Of a stretch of 64,000 nucleotides of DNA, positions 50,345-58,560 are shown in pieces. Source of the DNA: Bacillus sp. CH140a_4T (lineage in GTDB: Bacteria; Bacillota; Bacilli; Bacillales; Bacillaceae_G); assembly GCF_008923725.1 (NCBI RefSeq), contig NZ_WBPF01000021.1:248978-312977 (forward strand). The letters are read 5' to 3'. Position 1 is the stretch's first letter, and each line of letters starts with the position of its first letter. The translations under genes and the position numbers were made by a program. The notes beneath the pieces were generated by a model, which was given only the letters and a program-made list of their open reading frames with translations, had not been told where the DNA came from and searched no databases.

Positions 50345-51196
50345 TTATTTCTTTTCTAGAAATTCAAATGTATTTTTAAAGTCTTTATCATTCACCTTAA
50401 TATCAGCATCTTTCAATAAATCATTGACTACTTGTTGTTTCCATTTACCTGTTGTATCTTGTAGTCTTTGCTGTTCTAAATCTTTACGAATTTGATCTTT
50501 TACTTCATCAAATGGCTTCAATTCTTTTTTATCTGTCACTTTAATAATATGATAACCGTAAGTTGTCTTTACCGGATCACTTACTTGTCCTGCATCTAAT
50601 TTATATGCAGCTTCCTCAAATTCTTTCACCGTTTGCCCTGGAGCAAAACCAGTTATATCTCCGCCTTGTTCTTTTGAACCAGTATCCTCTGAATATTGCT
50701 TCGCTAAAGCCGCAAAGTCTTCACCGTTACTTACTTTTTCTTTCACTTCTTTAGCAGTCTTTTCATCTTTCACTAAAATGTGACTTACCTTCATCTCTGG
50801 TTTATAGTTATCTTTTACATCTTTTTCTGTAACAGTCGATTTAATTGCTTTCTCAAATGCGATTTCTGGCTTCATTTTTTCTTTTAATTCATCTTCATTT
50901 TTCAATCCAACTTGCTCTAAAGTCGATTTGAAGTTGTCACCCATTTTATCTTTTGCTTCTTCTACTTGTTTTTTTGCTTCCTCATCTGAAACTTTATATT
51001 TATCTAGCAACGCCTTACTTAACACCATTTGGTATAAAGTACTTTCCCCATATTTTTGTCTTAATTCCTTACTTAACTCTTTCTCTGTAACATTTCCTAC
51101 TTTTGATGTTACTACGTTGTCTGAGGAACCACATGCCGATAATGCCAGTACTACGCATGAAATAATTGTTCCTAAAAATAGCTTTTTCTTTTTCAA
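50345..51196 (-). CDS. prsA: PrsA foldase lipoprotein
   Basis: A 283-residue peptidyl-prolyl isomerase lipoprotein. The TTG start at 51196 is preferred (tgaggt upstream; gives MKKKKLFLG). Signal peptide with lipobox LSAC puts the lipidated cysteine at residue 22. The PpiC/parvulin domain spans about 130-230 (VSHILVKDEKTAKEV, GGDITGFAPGQ, VKTTYGYHIIKV). It folds secreted proteins outside the membrane. The cereus group has several PrsA paralogues; which one is uncertain. Single gene. Confidence 0.95.
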   Translation of the reverse strand: MKKKKLFLGTIISCVVLALSACGSSDNVVTSKVGNVTEKELSKELRQKYGESTLYQMVLSKALLDKYKVSDEEAKKQVEEAKDKMGDNFKSTLEQVGLKNEDELKEKMKPEIAFEKAIKSTVTEKDVKDNYKPEMKVSHILVKDEKTAKEVKEKVSNGEDFAALAKQYSEDTGSKEQGGDITGFAPGQTVKEFEEAAYKLDAGQVSDPVKTTYGYHIIKVTDKKELKPFDEVKDQIRKDLEQQRLQDTTGKWKQQVVNDLLKDADIKVNDKDFKNTFEFLEKK

Positions 51197-51482
51197 TTCA
51201 AAATACCTCACTTTTATTATTATATAAGAATAACTATACAGTATACTTGTGTTAACAATGTGTTTTCCACATGTAATTCATTTCATTTGAAAAAACTATG
51301 TATCATGTTCTTTTTGTTCAAATATTACAGGGGATCGATATTTTTTTCAAAATATACAATTTACCAGTTATACTTCTACTAATTTGCTACATAATGATCA
51401 CGCTATAAAGCTCCATATCATTATCAACTCAACTAAAATTTCATATTATATATTAATAAGACTTTATAATTGAAACAAAAAA

Positions 51483-51503
51483 ATGCAGTATACAATACTG
51501 CAT
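51483..51503 (-). terminator. hairpin before the 64-residue gene
   Basis: ATGCAGTAT-aca-ATACTGCAT (51483-51503), perfect. The minus strand continues with seven T, so it looks like a minus-strand terminator, but no minus-strand gene precedes it. It may instead act in the leader of the gene at 51520. Confidence 0.5.
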
Positions 51504-51519
51504 CTTAGGAGCTGATTTC

Positions 51520-51714
51520 ATGAAAAAAAAACCGATCGTGGTCAAAGTTCCACCAAATTCCAAACTAAAAATTACATTCTTCGGCCCTTGTAACGAGGTA
51601 ATTACCAATGTTTCTATAATTAATCAACTTTCCACACCTAAGTGTCAAACTATTACGCAATATCCAGACTATAAGAAATACGAAACGGAAGTGCGATCAC
51701 TATCTGGTTGTTAA
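51520..51714 (+). CDS. small protein of unknown function
   Basis: A 64-residue protein behind ttaggagct. Opening MKKKPIVVKVPPNSKLKITF, with three cysteines (about 24, 42 and the C-terminal residue). Secretion signal absent. No family recognised; size and cysteine content are like small spore coat proteins. Confidence 0.55.
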   Translation: MKKKPIVVKVPPNSKLKITFFGPCNEVITNVSIINQLSTPKCQTITQYPDYKKYETEVRSLSGC

Positions 51715-51886
51715 TCTGTACTATTCATAATCCTAACTATTTAGTTAGCTAAACAACTTCGGTAAATACCACAATTACTCATTTCATGATATTCCATTGA
51801 TAATCTATTGATTTTTCACACGTTTTTATTAACCGAGCATATATTATCGTATGGAGATTATCCACTCATAAAACCTATCTTTCTTT

Positions 51887-51916
51887 AGAGCGTACCATTT
51901 GTGTATGCTCTTTTTT
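51887..51916 (+). terminator. intrinsic terminator
   Basis: AGAGCGTAC pairs with GTGTATGCTCT and is followed by TTTTTT. It is 170 bases after the 64-residue gene, the nearest plus-strand gene. Confidence 0.7.
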
Positions 51917-52154
51917 ATTTATCCCTCATCCTGTACATATAAACCTGTTCACTTTTATATTTCACGTGTGATAAATCCACCTGCTCTTTATAAACAATTT
52001 AATCAAGGTGTACCGAGCAATACTCCTTTATTAATTATACTCTCACTCCTCTGTTACATTAGTATATTTATTCAAACGTGATTCATCTAAAACATTTCCC
52101 TTCTAAATTGACCATAGATGAATTAAAATCTTTATATACTCAAGGAGGTCAAAC

Positions 52155-52247
52155 ATGTTCAAGTTGCATCCAATACTACTCATCTTAGGATTTATTTTAT
52201 TTTTATATAGTGTAATTTCCTTACTGTTATTCCTTTCCATACAATAA
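52155..52247 (+). CDS. 30-residue single-helix membrane peptide
   Basis: ATG 52155 is preceded by aaggaggtc at optimal distance. The product MFKLHPILLILGFILFLYSV... is almost entirely one hydrophobic helix, ending SIQ. No family is recognised. Peptides of this size include regulatory membrane peptides and type I toxins, but no antisense RNA was identified. The following hairpin (about 52312-52363) may be its terminator. Confidence 0.55.
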   Translation: MFKLHPILLILGFILFLYSVISLLLFLSIQ

Positions 52248-52311
52248 CAGTACCTACACAAACCTACGTTAAATATGTAATTTCTATATAGTAAAGAAAA
52301 AAGACGTAAAA

Positions 52312-52363
52312 TAACTAGCAAATGTAATGGTAAAGAACTTTCACCATCATGTTACTAGTTTCG
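52312..52363 (+). terminator. imperfect hairpin after the 30-residue gene
   Basis: AACTAGCAAATG...TGGT folds on ACCATCATGTTACTAGTT with small bulges, followed by a moderately T-rich stretch. Confidence 0.4.
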
Positions 52364-52503
52364 TTGTACTCTTTTTATTATCTATAGAAAATATAATACT
52401 CAAAATAAGATAGCTCTTTCCCCCTTACTTCCTATCATCCGAAATGCTGCTGAAATAAACTAGATTTAACCTATTTACTTATATATTTTAGAAAAACAAT
52501 AAT

Positions 52504-52531
52504 AATCCCCTACCATTTGGTAAAGGGGATT
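52504..52531 (-). terminator. terminator of the C1q-like gene
   Basis: AATCCCCTACCA (52504-52515) pairs with TGGTAAAGGGGATT (52518-52531). Confidence 0.85.
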
Positions 52532-52566
52532 CACTAAACCTACTGAAAATTATTTTATTCTCTTCT

Positions 52567-53103
52567 TTATTTAATTGGAGAAGGGAATCTTGCCGCTTCA
52601 AAATGTGAACCGTCTTCTGAAGGACTTAAAACTCCGTCTATGCTACTTTGCGCATAAACCTCAACTTGATCTCCTTCATTCAATTGAATGATTGTCGAAA
52701 CACTTACTACATTTCCAAAACTGATTGGACCGAAAAAGTCATTATCTATAGCTATTGCTGCGTTTCCATTCACACGAATTTCTACACGAGCTCTATAATT
52801 TAAGGTAGGATCGTTTGGAAAGAAACCAATCGTTCCAATAATAGAGTAAACCCCTCTAGTCTTCGGAATAAAAATAGAAGTTGCGGGATTATACTCATTT
52901 GCCAAATCAAATTGTTCATTTTGGAACAATACCTTTACAAAAGTATTGGCAGGAACCGTTTGATCCACCGTATTTCTAGCTCTAAATGCTGATACCCTAA
53001 CAAACTTATCCTTATTGTCATTACACTTACTCGTGTTCTTACAACAATCATGCTGTTCCTTTTTATACTCTTTACAATACTTACAGTAGTAATAGCAATA
53101 CAT
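52567..53103 (-). CDS. C1q/TNF-like exosporium protein without collagen repeats
   Basis: A 178-residue protein. Residues 1-30 are Cys/Tyr/Lys-rich (seven cysteines, pattern CYYYCKYCKEYKK). Residues about 36-178 form a beta-rich C1q-like domain (VSAFRARNTVDQTVP, FIPKTRGVYSIIGTIGF, QLNEGDQVEVYAQSSIDG) ending HFEAARFPSPIK. The domain resembles the C-terminus of BclA-family proteins and the one encoded at 62720. It is a probable exosporium or outer-coat trimer. Start has agggggaac upstream. Confidence 0.75.
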   Translation of the reverse strand: MYCYYYCKYCKEYKKEQHDCCKNTSKCNDNKDKFVRVSAFRARNTVDQTVPANTFVKVLFQNEQFDLANEYNPATSIFIPKTRGVYSIIGTIGFFPNDPTLNYRARVEIRVNGNAAIAIDNDFFGPISFGNVVSVSTIIQLNEGDQVEVYAQSSIDGVLSPSEDGSHFEAARFPSPIK

Positions 53104-53308
53104 ACTAGTTCCCCCTTCATGCTTATTACTACATATTATGTAAAAGGAATTCGTGATGATTGGACGAGCTATTGTTTTAGCATTATACTAGTCGCCTATT
53201 TATATACACTTGAGAGGAAATCATATTAATAAAAACACAACCTAGATGTATAGTGCAATCCATTCAAATTTAATGGATTCTTCTCTTATCTATTTTACTT
53301 TCAATACA

Positions 53309-53335
53309 AAAAGAGCGAATCTACATTCGCTCTTC
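53309..53335 (-). terminator. terminator of the ECF sigma operon
   Basis: AAGAGCGAAT (53311-53320) pairs with ATTCGCTCTT (53325-53334), then minus-strand TTTTT. Confidence 0.9.
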
Positions 53336-53344
53336 CCCACATAT

Positions 53345-53656
53345 TTATGGCCCAAAGCTTATCATCCAACCTAACATAAATCCAAATACAGCAAACAGCA
53401 GCATAAAAACAAATAAACTACATGCCCACAATGCATATTTTCGACTTTTGCTTTTTGTAATCATACCTACAACTGAGCACACCACTCCAATCCCAACTAT
53501 TTGCAGAAAACCTTTACCTATGAATGTTTCTTGAATAAGCAATATAATGTTCAAATACAATAACGCTAGAAAGGCAATAATTAATGAAATAGTCCCCATC
53601 CACGTTTCCTGTTTATAAATATAATTCTTTCTTTTTTTTAAGAATGCCAATTCCAT
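53345..53656 (-). CDS. small membrane protein of the ECF sigma operon
   Basis: A 103-residue protein with about three membrane helices (roughly 21-42, 50-68, 76-98). Its start overlaps the end of the anti-sigma gene by 19 bases in another frame, so it is translationally coupled to it. An alternative start is residue 20. Function unknown; position suggests a part in signalling or resistance controlled by the sigma factor. Confidence 0.65.
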   Translation of the reverse strand: MELAFLKKRKNYIYKQETWMGTISLIIAFLALLYLNIILLIQETFIGKGFLQIVGIGVVCSVVGMITKSKSRKYALWACSLFVFMLLFAVFGFMLGWMISFGP

Positions 53657-54660
53657 AACCTCACTTCACCTACTTTCAAGTTTCTAACTTTTTCATGGCT
53701 CATCAATTTTTCAATTTCTACTTTAGGCCCAGTTACAACTGCCCCGTATGTTTTTACCCCATTTTTTTCAAGGAAAGAAATACGCTTTGACAACTCTAAT
53801 ACTTTCGCTCTAGATAGCTTCACTGCTAAATTTTCATGCTTCTGTAATGACTTTAAAACATCAATGAATTGTTCCTCATGAGATGAATCACTTGCAAAAG
53901 CACCACTTGGCATTGAAATTATATCTGCTGGAAAACCAATCGGGGCTACATACATCCCCTCATTATTCATTTGCTTCTCCTCTAATCCTGTATTAACGGC
54001 ATACCACACAATATCAATAGTAGAAAACATATCTGTTACCTCTTGTACACTTAATAATTCCCTAAAAGATACAAATGCTTCTACAACAGATTCTTGCGGA
54101 AGGCCTTTTAATACTTGCGCTTCATCGCTACTATTGTACGACGTATTATAGTTATTAGGGTGAGACAACACCTCGTTATCTGCATATAGGATTTCTGGAA
54201 TTTTTTCATCTGTTGTATATTCACGACTTACTTTTGTCGCTCTACTAAATACATAATCTGTTTTCTCTTCCCCTATTCGAATATCTTTCTTGCCTACTCT
54301 TTTATACAAATCAAAATGCAATTGCAAACTAAGAGGTAACAATGTTTGCTCCATATCCCTATCTTTCAAAAATACATTTGGTTCTGTTACACTTAACGTT
54401 TGATTTACTACATTCCGTATCTCCATTGCGTTTGTAGGTGCCAATGTATAATATAAGAGTGTAGATATATATAAAATAGGTTGAATAAGTAATAAAAAAG
54501 TAAATACAATTAAAACATTCGTAATACGTGCTCTTTTTTTACCTATTTTCAACACTTGCTCCTGTTTTCCATCAGGAAGTGAAGCCGATCTTTGATGAAG
54601 AGCTTCTTGTAACAATTCTTTATAATCATCTTGTTCAGAATGAGATTTATCATTTGTCAT
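53638..54660 (-). CDS. anti-sigma factor (sigma-factor regulator N/C domains)
   Basis: A 340-residue single-pass membrane protein. Residues 1-45 are cytoplasmic, about 49-71 the helix (NVLIVFTFLLLIQPILYIS), and the rest external. The C-terminal half (TIDIVWYAVNTGLEE, GPKVEIEKL, VRLWNW end) fits the sigma-regulator C-terminal domain found in Bacillus anti-sigma proteins. It overlaps the sigma gene by 11 bases and should hold it at the membrane. Confidence 0.8.
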   Translation of the reverse strand: MTNDKSHSEQDDYKELLQEALHQRSASLPDGKQEQVLKIGKKRARITNVLIVFTFLLLIQPILYISTLLYYTLAPTNAMEIRNVVNQTLSVTEPNVFLKDRDMEQTLLPLSLQLHFDLYKRVGKKDIRIGEEKTDYVFSRATKVSREYTTDEKIPEILYADNEVLSHPNNYNTSYNSSDEAQVLKGLPQESVVEAFVSFRELLSVQEVTDMFSTIDIVWYAVNTGLEEKQMNNEGMYVAPIGFPADIISMPSGAFASDSSHEEQFIDVLKSLQKHENLAVKLSRAKVLELSKRISFLEKNGVKTYGAVVTGPKVEIEKLMSHEKVRNLKVGEVRLWNWHS

Positions 54661-55150
54661 TTTGACTCTTTTCCTCCTTTAACAATTCTTTTAATCTCTT
54701 TCTCCCACGAAATACGTGACTTTTATACGTGTTTAACTTTAAATCTAATACAGACGCACCCTCTTCGTACGTTAATTGATGTACGTCACATAATAAAATA
54801 GCTTGTGCCTCCACCACCGGCAAAGTATGAATAATCTGAATTAATTTTTCGTAACTATTTTTTGCGACTACGTACTCTTCTGTAGATTCCCCCGCTTGTA
54901 TTGTCTCTAATTCCTCTGTTCCTACAAAAGTTTCTTTTTTCTCTTTCCTAACAAAATCAATAAACGTATGATATGCCACTTTAAAAAGCCACGATTTTAC
55001 CTTTTGATTTTCATAGTCTTCTAAATAAAGATACGCTCGATAAAAAGTCTCTTGCATCAAGTCCTCCGCTACGTGATGACTGCGAGAAAGGGAAAATAAA
55101 TACCGATACACATCGTTTATATAAACCTTATATATTTCTTCAATCTCCAT
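54650..55150 (-). CDS. ECF RNA polymerase sigma factor
   Basis: A 166-residue extracytoplasmic-function sigma factor. Start at 55150 (MEIEEIYKVY) is chosen because aaggaggagg lies just before it. Region 2 contains SHHVAEDLMQETFYRAYLYL and WLFKVAYHTFIDFVRKEKK; region 4 contains CDVHQLTYEEGASVLDLKLN. Its anti-sigma partner follows. ECF genes usually activate their own promoter, but no clear site was found. Confidence 0.92.
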   Translation of the reverse strand: MEIEEIYKVYINDVYRYLFSLSRSHHVAEDLMQETFYRAYLYLEDYENQKVKSWLFKVAYHTFIDFVRKEKKETFVGTEELETIQAGESTEEYVVAKNSYEKLIQIIHTLPVVEAQAILLCDVHQLTYEEGASVLDLKLNTYKSHVFRGRKRLKELLKEEKSQNDK

Positions 55151-55316
55151 CCCCCTCCTCCTTTCATATATAACACGAATAAGCAAAATAAAAAGTTGCA
55201 TTATTTTTCCTTTTTTCTTTTTATTTATAAAAAAGAAACATCATTTATACATTTCAATAACTATTTACAATTATAAACAATATATGTGATGTTATGACTA
55301 TATATATCCTTCAAAA

Positions 55317-55436
55317 TCAGTAAAAAACAGTTCTGATGTTCGCCTGTTCTTGTATTTTAATAATCATAGGATAATCGTACTGCATGATATACTTCGTTGT
55401 TGCGTCTCGACCTGATTCGCATAAGTATATGTTCAT
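55317..55436 (-). CDS. possible 39-residue peptide gene
   Basis: ATG 55436 has aaagga close upstream and reads MNIYLCESGRDATTKYIMQY..., a polar, balanced composition, to TGA at 55317. It is short and unsupported by any family, and another frame overlaps it. Confidence 0.25.
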   Translation of the reverse strand: MNIYLCESGRDATTKYIMQYDYPMIIKIQEQANIRTVFY

Positions 55437-55666
55437 ATATCCTTTCATAAAGAGCCATTAACCATCATTTGTCATGATAAAATAATTCACATTCTTTTTT
55501 AATCGGTATCTTCTCATCAAAAAACTCCATTTATAGTATGTACGGAGATTATCACATCGGTTATTTCCAATTAGTAGGTGGGGACTATTTGACGCCTGCA
55601 TATACACCTCGCCATTTACGAGTAATAAGACCCATCCAAAATAATTCGGCACATGCGAGAAAGTTA

Positions 55667-55741
55667 GGTAGGAGCCGGGTTACCCATATATGTCCAATTG
55701 ATGAGGACTAATAATCAATTTGGGATACCTGCCCCCTACTA
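55667..55741. ncRNA. large imperfect hairpin, candidate structured RNA or mobile repeat
   Basis: GTAGGAGCCGGGTTACCC pairs with GGGATACCTGCCCCCTAC (about 13 of 18 positions), enclosing CCAATTGAT paired with ATCAATTTGG, total about 72 bases. The region around it (55540-55667) codes nothing convincing. It could be a cereus-group dispersed repeat or a cis-regulatory RNA. No known class was recognised. Confidence 0.45.
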
Positions 55742-55755
55742 ATTAAACTTTCAAT

Positions 55756-56001
55756 TTATAGATTAAATACAGTTCCATATGGGATAGTAAGAAAAGAACT
55801 TCCATACGGTGTGATTTGATGCACTGGGTAAAAATACTCCATAGATGAATAATACGGCTGGATACCTTGTTGCTGCATTTGTTGTTGCATTTGTAACGCT
55901 TGTTGAACAGCTTGAACTGTACTTTGTGCTCCGCTAAACGTTATTGATGTACCATACGCTGGTCGTATACCTGCTGGAGAAGCAAAATATGAATAAAACA
56001 T
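55756..56001 (-). CDS. Gln/Tyr-rich small protein, possible spore protein
   Basis: An 81-residue protein. The middle (STVQAVQQALQMQQQMQQQG, about 27-46) is glutamine-rich; both ends are rich in Tyr, Phe and Pro (GTSITFSG, PYGSSFLTIPYG). No membrane helix. No family recognised; composition is reminiscent of coat proteins. Confidence 0.5.
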   Translation of the reverse strand: MFYSYFASPAGIRPAYGTSITFSGAQSTVQAVQQALQMQQQMQQQGIQPYYSSMEYFYPVHQITPYGSSFLTIPYGTVFNL

Positions 56002-56299
56002 TATTTTCAGCTCACTTCCGTAAAAGTAATTACAATTTATGTTATGATTCTTTATTTCAGTGGGTGCCGAGAGTTAATCTATTAGATTTGATTAGGTTTA
56101 AAGATTTTTATTATCTGTTACACTTTCATATTTCATTTACAAGGTTCCTCTACTAATACTAATTTAAATTTTGGAGGGGCATTTCATTAACAAGTTTCTG
56201 ATAATTACTTTTTAAATTCGACTACTTTCGAAATTATGGAAATGAATGTTCAAGATTACTAAAAGTAGATTACTTATCTATACACCCACCACAAAATAA
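56002..56299. other. AT-rich gap
   Basis: No convincing gene. A good ribosome site (ggagggg near 56174) is followed only by ATT and eight codons. Nothing else recognised. Confidence 0.35.
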
Positions 56300-56322
56300 A
56301 AACACCCTAAACGGATGTTTTA
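56300..56322 (-). terminator. terminator of the CHRD gene
   Basis: AACACCC (56301-56307) pairs with GGATGTT (56313-56319) with one G-U; T-rich on both sides. Confidence 0.75.
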
Positions 56323-56342
56323 TTTTTCACTACTTTAATTCA

Positions 56343-56741
56343 TTAACAATAATTCAATTGTCCTCGAATTTCACCATTAGGATGTTGTACTGTATGAACA
56401 TTAATATATATGTTTCCAGAGATGATTTCATTTACAAGGTTACCTAATGTTTGACCCGCTAACGGCCCAATCAAATCATCTTGAGTAATCATTCCTGTGA
56501 GGGTTGCACAATCTATTGAAACTGGATTTGTTATAGGTCCAAATAAAAAAGCTACAACAGGACCGTTCGTTCCTGTTGATCCAAGATGCAGATGAGCAAC
56601 TACTACATCCTCTATATCGAATAAATCTAATTTGAATTTTAGGCTAAGCTTGTCCAGGTTTAATTTAAAGAAAGCCTCTCCTCGAGCATCTGTTTCTACT
56701 GGTGGAACTTCATTCCTACCGCGTAACTTTGCAAAGAACAT
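56343..56741 (-). CDS. CHRD domain protein
   Basis: A 132-residue protein consisting almost only of a CHRD domain: AKLRGRNEVPPVETDARGEA (about 4-23), VVAHLHLGSTGTNGPVVAFLFGP in two pieces, and the diagnostic IYINVHTVQHPNGEIRGQL near the end. Start 56741 has ggagtgg upstream; the frame is open further but lacks a site. There is no signal peptide, so secretion is unlikely and spore-surface deposition is possible. Confidence 0.85.
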   Translation of the reverse strand: MFFAKLRGRNEVPPVETDARGEAFFKLNLDKLSLKFKLDLFDIEDVVVAHLHLGSTGTNGPVVAFLFGPITNPVSIDCATLTGMITQDDLIGPLAGQTLGNLVNEIISGNIYINVHTVQHPNGEIRGQLNYC

Positions 56742-56941
56742 ATTTACCACTCCTACGTTTTTATATACTCCTAATATATTCTTGCCCTTCATAAATGGTG
56801 TTAATAAATCAGCTGTTACTCTACTTAAATTTTTTATACCATAGGTTAAATTATCAATTCTATTAAATTCAACAATCCTAATATTATGTATTAAAGTTTT
56901 ATCCGTATACTATATTAGATTACTCGAAAGGAGGCGTAAGT

Positions 56942-57079
56942 ATGGAAAGTTGTGTTTTGTTCGTTAATGGACAACCTCTTTTAGTGGTCTCAGTCGCTGG
57001 AATCGAAATTGCTAGATTAGAACTTTCTCTTCAAGTAGCATTGACCCTAATAGCATTGGGAATTCCAATCTGTGCATAA
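56942..57079 (+). CDS. 45-residue orphan protein, copy 1
   Basis: ATG 56942 has gaaaggaggcg upstream. The product MESCVLFVNGQPLLVVSVAG... ends ALGIPICA, with cysteines near both ends and a hydrophobic amphipathic middle. A paralogue at 60293 is identical at 37 of 45 positions and keeps the same leader and terminator layout, which shows that it is a real gene. No family is recognised. Sporulation expression is possible: cgtatacta is one base off sigma-K CATAnnnTA. Confidence 0.7.
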   Translation: MESCVLFVNGQPLLVVSVAGIEIARLELSLQVALTLIALGIPICA

Positions 57080-57096
57080 ACGTTAAGTATCTATTC

Positions 57097-57122
57097 AAAA
57101 GAGAGCTTAGGCTCTCTTTTTT
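57097..57122 (+). terminator. terminator of the 45-residue gene, copy 1
   Basis: AAAAGAGAGC (57097-57106) ttag GCTCTCTTTT (57111-57120). Confidence 0.92.
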
Positions 57123-57144
57123 ATTTATATCTTTCCTTCACAAC

Positions 57145-57173
57145 AAAAAAGACGCCACTAAAATCACGGCATC
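57145..57173 (-). terminator. minus-strand terminator facing copy 1
   Basis: On the minus strand GATGCC and GGCGTC pair (57168-57173 with 57151-57156), followed by TTTTTT. It ends the gene at 57203. The same stretch is conserved beside copy 2 at about 60500-60530. Confidence 0.6.
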
Positions 57174-57202
57174 GCGTAAAATAATTGCTATTTATTTAAT
57201 CA

Positions 57203-57478
57203 TTACTTCACTAGCAACCCTAATTCATATAGAATTTCTGAGAACGAATAGCCATATGCAAAACCTACAATACGAATCCCTGGAATCCATCTATGTTCTA
57301 AATTTTCATTGTATGTTTTCTTATAATACTTTAATTTAGAATCTATACTGTATTTGTCGTTAATAATTACTTCATCGCTATGAAATCCATCCATTTCAAT
57401 CTGAACAGCTACGTACTCTGCTCCTTCAATAAAGGCTTTATTATAACACTTTTCTAATTCTTCTAATGTCATCCCCAT
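57203..57478 (-). CDS. phage-like small protein of unknown function
   Basis: A 91-residue protein starting at ATG 57478, 6 bases after aggagg. The pattern TLEELEKCYNKAFIEGAEYV, then HSDEVIINDKYSIDSKLKYY and GIRIVGFAYG resembles small proteins common in Bacillus prophages. No function known. Confidence 0.55.
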   Translation of the reverse strand: MGMTLEELEKCYNKAFIEGAEYVAVQIEMDGFHSDEVIINDKYSIDSKLKYYKKTYNENLEHRWIPGIRIVGFAYGYSFSEILYELGLLVK

Positions 57479-57521
57479 TATTAACCTCCTATTCATCACC
57501 TTCTAAATTCCTTTGCAAAAT

Positions 57522-57546
57522 AAAAAAGCAGCTGTTATGCTACTTT
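57522..57546 (-). terminator. terminator of the 92-residue gene
   Basis: AGCAGC (57528-57533) with GCTACT (57539-57544), one G-U pair, then minus-strand TTTTTT. Confidence 0.75.
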
Positions 57547-57555
57547 ACATTCATT

Positions 57556-57834
57556 TTAGCTCCAAGAGAAATGATATATATATTCCCTCGTTATACTTTG
57601 ATTAATCCCAGTTATTCTTGCAAACCGCATTAAGTCCGCCCCTTGAAGAAAATACATCGCAAGCATTACTGGCACTTGCGACCACATAAACTGATAAAGC
57701 TCCTCGACTCTCAGGTTTGTCGAAACAATTAAATCATTTACAGGTCCTTGATTCCATACAGAAGTTCTAACTGAACTAAACGGAAGATCTTTCCCATTAA
57801 CCACTATTCGTGCCATACTTTGAGTTATATCCAC
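57556..57834 (-). CDS. protein of unknown function
   Basis: A 92-residue protein with a GTG start behind ggaggaattg. Opening MDITQSMARIVVNGKDLPFS; a hydrophobic patch WSQVPVMLAMYFLQGADLM near 51-69 is too short and interrupted to be sure of a membrane helix. No family recognised. Confidence 0.55.
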   Translation of the reverse strand: MDITQSMARIVVNGKDLPFSSVRTSVWNQGPVNDLIVSTNLRVEELYQFMWSQVPVMLAMYFLQGADLMRFARITGINQSITREYIYHFSWS

Positions 57835-58239
57835 ATCAATTCCTCCATCATTACAAAAATCGGACCTGTGTATTTACTCCTATTGTTATAAATATTCTTG
57901 ACTTTCATAAATGACTAAGGCAAACCTCTATTTTTCGTTTCTATTCAAATGAATTTATTTCATACAGTAAATAGCTAAATGAAATTTTAGTATTACTCTC
58001 CCGCAACTTCCGTATTATTTAGATATTTTATACCCTTGTTCACTTTTTACAACCGGTATGCAAAATTACATATCTTATTATCTCAATATCACTTTATTAA
58101 CTACAATTCGATAGAGATCTATTTCAATCACCTGACAAATCAGCATTTGTCATTTAATTCCTTATTTAAAATTCCACCTCTTTATTTTTAAACACTATAT
58201 TCGAATAATTATATTGGAATTTCTTGTTGTATACACATC

Positions 58240-58336
58240 TATCTTTTTCAGGTATTATATACGAGAAGAGTAAGGTAAGAGTTACTCTTTGCCATTTTAG
58301 GAAAGGTCCTGTTGGAAACAACAGGACCTTTTTTCG
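58240..58336 (+). ncRNA. orphan two-hairpin transcript candidate
   Basis: Hairpin 1: AAGAGTAA (58266-58273) with TTACTCTT (58282-58289). Hairpin 2: AAAGGTCCTGTT (58302-58313) with AACAGGACCTTT (58320-58331), then TTTTT, a strong plus-strand terminator. No plus-strand gene lies in the 1.2 kb before it; TATTAT near 58253 could be a -10. A small RNA or a remnant terminator fits. The rest of 57835-58240 shows nothing. Confidence 0.45.
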
Positions 58337-58448
58337 TATAATTGCATTTCCGTTTATTTCCACCTTATAACCATTTATCAAAAACACTTTGCTCACGTCA
58401 CACACATCTGTAAATCAATGAATATGCATGCGCTTTATAAAGAAAATA

Positions 58449-58490
58449 AAAAAGCACGTTATTCGTCATTTTAACGATAGCGCGCTTCAC
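58449..58490 (-). terminator. orphan minus-strand hairpin
   Basis: Imperfect stem around AAGCACGTTATTCGT and ACGATAGCGCGCTT with a minus-strand T run. No minus-strand gene precedes it. Confidence 0.4.
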
Positions 58491-58560
58491 TCACCTCCTT
58501 AAAAATGCAGGATTTCCCTTTCCAATATCGAATTAGTAATGTTTGGAAAGGGGGTGTACC

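Noticed and set aside
55370-55420. Possible self-activated ECF promoter
   Set aside because: An AAC...CGT-like pairing can be drawn, but the spacing is poor and it lies over 200 bases before the sigma gene.
58166-58405. 79-codon minus-strand frame
   Set aside because: It crosses the two hairpins of the small-RNA candidate, which explain its sequence better; no ribosome site.
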